A stretch of DNA of 64,000 bases from contig CAJNCY010000008.1 of assembly GCA_905221375.1 (NCBI GenBank), positions 62,001 through 126,000 of the forward strand, read 5' to 3'. Both the position numbers and the translations under genes were made by a program. The notes below the pieces were generated by a model. That model had not been told where the DNA came from, did not search any database, and worked only from the letters and a program-made list of their open reading frames with translations. Source of the DNA: a bacterium (GTDB taxonomy: Bacteria; Bacillota; Bacilli; Lactobacillales; Streptococcaceae). Below are positions 59,021-64,000 of the stretch, in pieces (within the stretch, counting starts at the first letter, position 1; each line of letters starts with the position of its first letter).

Positions 59021-59320
59021 ATTAAATGCTCTGTTTTCCTTGACTAAATTATTGAATATAATGGTTTATTTAACTGTATAACAAATTTAGTATAGAACAT
59101 CTTTACAAAATATCCTCTTCAAATCATGAATTGTCATCAAAACATCCTAGACTGTAAAATCAATTCCCCCTCCCCTTTTACCATCATCTTCTCTAACAAA
59201 GGAATACCTATGGTTAAGTTACTAACCTTGGATGTAGATTGATTTCTCCTAAATGAAGCCAGAGCCCCAAAAAATCAGGTGGTTTAGTTAGCCTGAACCT
59301 TACGGAGCAAGATAAATAAA
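59021..59320. other. Intergenic stretch without a recognisable gene
   Basis: AT-rich in its first 100 bp (upstream of the CPBP gene) and mixed afterwards. I see no gene, BOX or RNA fold. It probably holds the CPBP promoter. Confidence 0.5.
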
Positions 59321-59340
59321 AGCCAGTATCGCTACTGACT
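59321..59340 (-). terminator. Terminator of the complete pht gene
   Basis: AGTCAGTA pairs with TACTGGCT (one U-G pair) with a GCGA loop, followed by TTTATTTATC on the minus strand. Confidence 0.7.
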
Positions 59341-59370
59341 CTTACATCATTTTAATTTAACAGGATAAAT

Positions 59371-62300
59371 TTATGCTTCTGATTTCGTCATAACTGACTC
59401 ACTACCTTTTAACAAGGCAAGTAATTTCTCTGCTTCTGCCATGATACCATTATTATCCATAGTTTGGAGACTCAGATTATTTCGTAAACCAGCTAGGCTC
59501 TCTGTCACATTGTTTTTCAAGCTAGCATCCGTTACTGCATCAAGTAGATCTTCTACTTCTTTAAGCTTGGCTTCTACTTTTTCAGTCTCTACTTGAGGGA
59601 CTTCAGCTTCGTCTGTTGTATCGTTAGCTACTCCCTCTGTCTCGTCTTCATCAGTGCTCGGTTTATAAAGATTATCTACTGAAGGGTTTAAACCTGCGTG
59701 ATTCTCTTTTTCATCAGATTCAGGGCGAGTTGGCTCACTTACTTCATCATGTTTCTTATCTTCATCAGGTTTACTGTCTTCTACTTTATTTTTACGAACA
59801 TGGTCGCTGGCATTTCCCCAACCATTATCTGAGTGAGGACGTTCGTTTGGATGTTCTACATAGTATTTTACAGTCGCAAAGAGATCCTCTAAACTATAGT
59901 CTTTAGGTGCCTCATAAAGTCCTTCGTCAAACCAAGAAAATTTAATGTTATGGTAATGGTCATAATGAGGTATAATCAAGCTACCGTTTTTAACTTCAAC
60001 AGTATGTTGGAGATTGTAAGGCATGTGATCAAGTGGAACCTTCTTAGCTGCCTTCACTTTATTATAGATTGCTTCTACTCCTTTAACCTCAGTATTTCCT
60101 GAACCCTGATTATCTGTTGAAGGAGGCGTCAAACCTTTCTCTTTAGCATAAGCCTGAGCTGCTGCTCTTTCAGCTTCAGACAAACTTTCTTTCTTGATCC
60201 AATGACTATGAGTCATATGCGGAGTTACATAGGCATCGCCTTCATCGCTCGTTATATCACGAGGATCAAAGATATAGCCATCTTCTGTTGTATACTTACC
60301 TGCTAATTTCGCTAATTTAATTTCATCGTCCGTATAAGCAATTTGAGCATTTGATTTGCCAAGTCGCTCTGGATGGGTAATTGGTGCTAGGAAGGTAAGA
60401 ATATCATCAACTAACTTGACTTTATCACTTGAAACATCATTAAGACGTTCCAATAGTTTATCCAAAGCGTCAAAATCAGCTTGGCGCCCTTTATTAGAAA
60501 TCAAATTTTGATGAACTTTTGCTAGTAAATCATAAACCTTGTTGTAAAATTCTTGATCACTAGAAGGGATGGTACTTTTCTTAGCTCCTAACACATGAGA
60601 CAAACTTTCTTGTTTGGCAAGTTTATTATCAATGGCTATAACAGTTTCTGCTGAAAGCTCCTTAGTAGAGATATAACGCGAGGTTCCATTCTCTTCAAAG
60701 ACATAACCATCAACCACCTTTCGAATCGCCTGTTTTACCAATTTTCCATCAATTGGATTGCTTGGAGCTGATTGAGGATTTGGTACAGGTTGTGGACTTG
60801 GTACTGGGGTAGTCTCTGGAGCAGGGATTAGATTTGGTCTTGATGGTAACCAATGACTTGAACTATAATGAAGTGGAATCATTCTTGCAATCTTCTGCTC
60901 TAAATCAGACATTTGGGAATAAGGGATAAAGTGATAATGATCTCCGTGAGGCACTGCGACACCATTTGCAGTACGTTTGATGATTTGTGCCGGATCAAAG
61001 ACTAAGCCATCAGATTCCACATGGCGTTCTGACAAAGGTTTGGCATACAATTCACTTAAAAGTGTTGAAATGTCTTCCCCTTGATTTTGATGATAAGTTG
61101 GAGTGACAGTCAGGTTTGGAGTCTCTGTCAAACTTGGTTGGGCTGGTTTAGTATTATCACTACTTGGTTTACTTGAGCTTGTAGCAGAATGAGAACCCTG
61201 TTTACCATTCCAATAGGCTTGGGCTGCAGCTAATTCTCCTGCTGATAAATCACTCTTAGGTATATAGTGGAAATGATTGCCGTGCGGTACAACAAAAGCG
61301 TCACCTGTATCTTCAATCACATCTGTAGGACTAAAGACATAGCCATCATCCGTTGTATAAGCGCCTCCAGTTCCTCGATTCGGTGCCGGAGTATTGAGAT
61401 TAAAGTTTGGTTTAATCGGTGAACTTGGTGTTGAACTTGGTTTCTCTGTACTGCTTGTTTTCGGATTGTCAGAATGACTTTGAACTGGCTGACCTCCAAT
61501 TGGTAGATTTCGAGCCAATTTTTCTTCTAAAGCAGACATTTGCGAATAAGGAATGAAATGGAAATGATCTCCGTGAGGGACTGCGACCCCATTTGCTGTA
61601 CGTTTTGTAATCTGTGCTGGATCAAATACCAAGCCATCAGACTCCACATGACGTTGGCTAAGTGGCAAGGCGTACAATTCTTGAAGAAGACTAGCTAAAT
61701 CCTCACTTGAGCTCTCCGGAGCTTTGGCAGAATCTTGAGGAGTTTCAGATTGACTCATTCTTAGACTAGATCTTGTTTCAGCTCTGCTTGAACGATATTC
61801 AACCGTACTTAATTGGCCACCTTTCCCAGATAAGAAGGCTTGGGCTGCAGCTAATTCACTGGCAGACAAGTCACTCTTAGGAATATAATGGAAGTGATTG
61901 CCATGAGGAACGATATAGGCATCACCCGTGTCCTCAATGATATCAGATGCATTGAAGATATACCCATCATCCGTTGTATAACGTCCTTGGGCTCTGGCAG
62001 CAACTACCGCCTGATCGTTAGAACCGCCTCCATGATTATGACTGTGTTCCTGCTTCTGACGTTTAATCTCTTCTTTTGTCCGAATATTATCCGCATGAGC
62101 CGCATCTTTAAGGTAAACATAGTATTTCCCGTCTACCTTAATCACATAGCCACCCTTGATTTCATTAACAATATCTGAATCCTTCAACTGATAATTCGGA
62201 TCTTTCATGAGGAGTTCTTCACTGATGATAGCATCATAAGGAACCTTCCCATTATAGTAGTGATAATGGTCTCCATGAGAGGTCACATAACCTTGATCCG

Positions 62301-62523
62301 TAATCTTGATGACGATCTGTTCGGCGTTGATTCCCTCTCTCTTACTGACTTCATCTGGTGTCAAGTTCTCTGCCTTTTGACCAGCCTGATCACCGTCTAT
62401 ATAAGCAACTCGATTAGAATCTTTCTTAGCTTGACCAGCTTGATACCGACCAAGTTCATAGGAACAAACACTTAGGGCAAGAACTGCCACTGAACCCGCT
62501 ACATATTTTTTATTGATTTTCAT
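59371..62523 (-). CDS. Pneumococcal histidine-triad (Pht) surface protein
   Basis: About 1050 residues from ATG 62523; the upstream in-frame extension has no ribosome site. Signal/lipobox-like N-terminus VLALSVCSYELGRYQAG. Seven histidine triads HxxHxH: HGDHYH (residue 83), HGNHFH, HGDHFH, HGNHFH, HGDHYH, HMTHSH and HYDHYH, each in a repeated TTDDGYIFNASDII-type module. The C-terminus is acidic and helical. Pht proteins store Zn on the surface for the AdcABC importer and help immune evasion. AdcR-type sites lie upstream. The C-terminal part is similar to the next (partial) pht. Paralogue (A, B, D or E) not decidable, so no symbol given. Confidence 0.93.
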   Translation of the reverse strand: MKINKKYVAGSVAVLALSVCSYELGRYQAGQAKKDSNRVAYIDGDQAGQKAENLTPDEVSKREGINAEQIVIKITDQGYVTSHGDHYHYYNGKVPYDAIISEELLMKDPNYQLKDSDIVNEIKGGYVIKVDGKYYVYLKDAAHADNIRTKEEIKRQKQEHSHNHGGGSNDQAVVAARAQGRYTTDDGYIFNASDIIEDTGDAYIVPHGNHFHYIPKSDLSASELAAAQAFLSGKGGQLSTVEYRSSRAETRSSLRMSQSETPQDSAKAPESSSEDLASLLQELYALPLSQRHVESDGLVFDPAQITKRTANGVAVPHGDHFHFIPYSQMSALEEKLARNLPIGGQPVQSHSDNPKTSSTEKPSSTPSSPIKPNFNLNTPAPNRGTGGAYTTDDGYVFSPTDVIEDTGDAFVVPHGNHFHYIPKSDLSAGELAAAQAYWNGKQGSHSATSSSKPSSDNTKPAQPSLTETPNLTVTPTYHQNQGEDISTLLSELYAKPLSERHVESDGLVFDPAQIIKRTANGVAVPHGDHYHFIPYSQMSDLEQKIARMIPLHYSSSHWLPSRPNLIPAPETTPVPSPQPVPNPQSAPSNPIDGKLVKQAIRKVVDGYVFEENGTSRYISTKELSAETVIAIDNKLAKQESLSHVLGAKKSTIPSSDQEFYNKVYDLLAKVHQNLISNKGRQADFDALDKLLERLNDVSSDKVKLVDDILTFLAPITHPERLGKSNAQIAYTDDEIKLAKLAGKYTTEDGYIFDPRDITSDEGDAYVTPHMTHSHWIKKESLSEAERAAAQAYAKEKGLTPPSTDNQGSGNTEVKGVEAIYNKVKAAKKVPLDHMPYNLQHTVEVKNGSLIIPHYDHYHNIKFSWFDEGLYEAPKDYSLEDLFATVKYYVEHPNERPHSDNGWGNASDHVRKNKVEDSKPDEDKKHDEVSEPTRPESDEKENHAGLNPSVDNLYKPSTDEDETEGVANDTTDEAEVPQVETEKVEAKLKEVEDLLDAVTDASLKNNVTESLAGLRNNLSLQTMDNNGIMAEAEKLLALLKGSESVMTKSEA

Positions 62524-62566
62524 TCTTTTCTCTTTTCTTAAGCCTATTTGATTCACCACAAAACGA

Positions 62567-62590
62567 TGAACCGGTTAATTAACTAGTTAA
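62567..62590. promoter_or_regulatory. Tandem AdcR operators upstream of pht
   Basis: TTAACTAGTTAA (62579-62590) is a perfect match to the AdcR consensus TTAACYRGTTAA. Abutting it, TGAACCGGTTAA (62567-62578) matches with one change. They lie just downstream of the -10, so AdcR-zinc would repress initiation. This predicts induction of pht in zinc shortage. Confidence 0.85.
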
Positions 62591-62591
62591 T

Positions 62592-62620
62592 AGTTTACTC
62601 TTTTTAGTATTACTTGTCAA
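62592..62620 (-). promoter_or_regulatory. pht promoter
   Basis: TTGACA (62615-62620), 17-bp spacer, TAAACT (62592-62597) on the minus strand, followed immediately by the AdcR sites. Confidence 0.8.
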
Positions 62621-62642
62621 GAATTTTTCGTATATACATAAT

Positions 62643-62678
62643 AAAAATGAAAGCCTCTTTATCGAGACTTTCATTTTT
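62643..62678 (-). terminator. Terminator of the upstream (partial) pht gene
   Basis: AAAAATGAAAGTCTC pairs with GAGGCTTTCATTTTT (one U-G pair), with a GATAAA loop, on the minus strand. It separates the two pht transcripts. Confidence 0.85.
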
Positions 62679-62685
62679 CATTAGT

Positions 62686-64000
62686 TTATTTTTCTTTGCT
62701 TACAGATGTAAGATTACTACCTTTTAACAAAGCAAGTAGTTTCTCTGCTTCTGTCATGATACCATTATTATCCAAGGTTTGGAGACTCAGATTATTTCGT
62801 AAACCAGCTAGAGTTTCCGTTGCATTGGCTTTCAAACTAGCATCTGTTACTTTAGCAAGTAAAGCTTCTGCTTCTTTGAGCTTGGCTTCTACTTTTTCAG
62901 TCTCTACTTGAGGGACTTCTGGTTCAGCAGGTGTTTCCTCTACTGGCTCTTCATCTGCTTTGAAGTTCTTATTTGGATCTTCACTGTGGTCTTTCTTACC
63001 TAAGACATGCTCGCTAGCATTGCCCCATCCATCATTAGAATGTGGACGTTCGTCAGGATGTTCAACATAATACTTAATCGTCGCAAATAAATCTTCCAAG
63101 GTATAACCGTTTGGAGCTTTGTATGAATGATCATCAAACCAAGCAAATTTAATGTTATGGTAATGATCCTTATGAGGAATGATTAAATTACCATTTTTTA
63201 TCTCAACTGTATGCTCTACCATGTATGGAAGTCGAACGAGTGGAATTCGTTTCTCACCTTTCACACGATTGTAAATGGCCGCTGCACTATCTCCAGTTGG
63301 ATTTGCTTGAGCGTCTGCATCTGGAGACGGAGGTAGGATACCTTTTTCTTTAGTATAAGATTGAGCAGCTGCTTTTTCCTTATCAGAAAGACTGTCTTTT
63401 CCAATCCAGTGACTATGACCCATATGAGGCGTTACATAGGCATCTCCTTCATCACTGATAATATCATGTTCGTCAAAAATGTAGCCATCTGAGGTTGTAT
63501 ACTTATCAGCTAATTGTGCAATACGGACTTCGTTTTCGGTATATTCAATTTGAGAATTTGGTTTACCAAGTCGCTCTGGATGAGTAATTGGTGCTAGGAA
63601 TGCTAATAAATCATCTACTAATTTTCCTTTATTAGAAGATTCATCATTCAAGCGTTCTGCTAATTTGTCTAAGGCTTGGAAATCAGAAGTACGACCCTTA
63701 TTTTCAGACAAGGCTTTATGAGCCTCGGCCAATAAATTATATGCTTTATCATAAAATTCTTGGTCACGAGGAGCGACATTTTCTTTCTTCGCAACTAAAG
63801 CGTGTGTCTCTTGAGTTTTCTTAGACAAGAGATTTTCAATAGCATCAATCTTATCCTTAGCCAGGTCTTTAGCTAGAACATAACGACTAGCGCCCTTATC
63901 TTCGATAATATATCCATCACCAACTTTTCTAACAACCTGGTTGACATCAAATTCTGTCGGTTTATTTTCCACTGATGCTAGAGGTTTGGTAGTAGGGGCT
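62686..64000 (-). CDS. Second Pht protein, C-terminal part (5' end beyond right edge)
   Basis: The frame is open to the window edge, giving at least 438 residues; the internal GTG at 63972 is not the true start, since coding continues upstream (APTTKPLASVENKPTEF). It carries triads HMGHSH and HKDHYH, KYTTSDGYIFDEHDII and a charged C-terminal tail. It is closely similar to the C-terminal third of the complete neighbour (shared PQVETEKVEAKLKE and LSLQT(L/M)DNNGIM). Tandem pht pairs are typical of the mitis group. Which paralogue cannot be told from this end. Confidence 0.9.
   Translation of the reverse strand, partial: APTTKPLASVENKPTEFDVNQVVRKVGDGYIIEDKGASRYVLAKDLAKDKIDAIENLLSKKTQETHALVAKKENVAPRDQEFYDKAYNLLAEAHKALSENKGRTSDFQALDKLAERLNDESSNKGKLVDDLLAFLAPITHPERLGKPNSQIEYTENEVRIAQLADKYTTSDGYIFDEHDIISDEGDAYVTPHMGHSHWIGKDSLSDKEKAAAQSYTKEKGILPPSPDADAQANPTGDSAAAIYNRVKGEKRIPLVRLPYMVEHTVEIKNGNLIIPHKDHYHNIKFAWFDDHSYKAPNGYTLEDLFATIKYYVEHPDERPHSNDGWGNASEHVLGKKDHSEDPNKNFKADEEPVEETPAEPEVPQVETEKVEAKLKEAEALLAKVTDASLKANATETLAGLRNNLSLQTLDNNGIMTEAEKLLALLKGSNLTSVSKEK

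Overview
The window looks like chromosome of a Streptococcus of the mitis group (S. mitis, S. pneumoniae or a close relative). Support: three BOX-type intergenic repeats, a tmRNA whose tag reads AKNNTSYALAA, IgA1/Zmp M26 metalloproteases with N-terminal LPxTG signals, histidine-triad (Pht) proteins behind an AdcR-type operator, RexAB, GapN and a GlgBCDA glycogen cluster. The neighbourhood differs from the pneumococcal order I remember, which leans towards S. mitis or a rearranged strain; this is inference from memory.

Region 1 (1 to about 5.7 kb) is the integrase-proximal part of a phage satellite (PICI/phage-related chromosomal island) placed against the 3' end of eno. It has a divergent Cro-like/CI-like switch with repeated GTTAGC operator half-sites, a tyrosine integrase, a string of very small early genes, an excisionase-like HTH protein, a PrimPol-type primase and a D5/P4-type helicase running off the left edge. 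It also holds a candidate ~72-nt small RNA and a 29-bp direct repeat, neither of which I can assign to a known element.

Region 2 (5.7 to 37 kb) is mainly housekeeping. It runs eno; a YueI-like gene; glycerate kinase and serB; the glgB-glgC-glgD-glgA operon with a promoter and cre site; gapN; pullulanase; ligA; an MFS/Rgg/ABC-F cluster; pgm; a thioredoxin-like gene; ssrA; SGNH and HAD hydrolases; a CapA-like protein; def; rlmB; htpX/lemA; rsmG; and a uracil permease with a PyrR-type attenuator leader. Three genes here (YueI-like, ABC-F, rlmB) have a -10 box ending exactly 6 nt before the ATG and are probably leaderless. Downstream of ssrA is a probable scar of a lost integrative element.

Region 3 (37 to 64 kb) is rich in surface and virulence functions. 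Two adjacent giant M26 zinc metalloproteases (ZmpB-like and IgA1 protease) share repeat modules. They are followed by an uncharacterised Cys-motif protein between two BOX elements, the RexA/RexB recombination nuclease, a CPBP membrane protease and two tandem Pht zinc-scavenging proteins, the second cut by the right edge. Tandem AdcR-type sites overlap the start of transcription of the complete pht gene.
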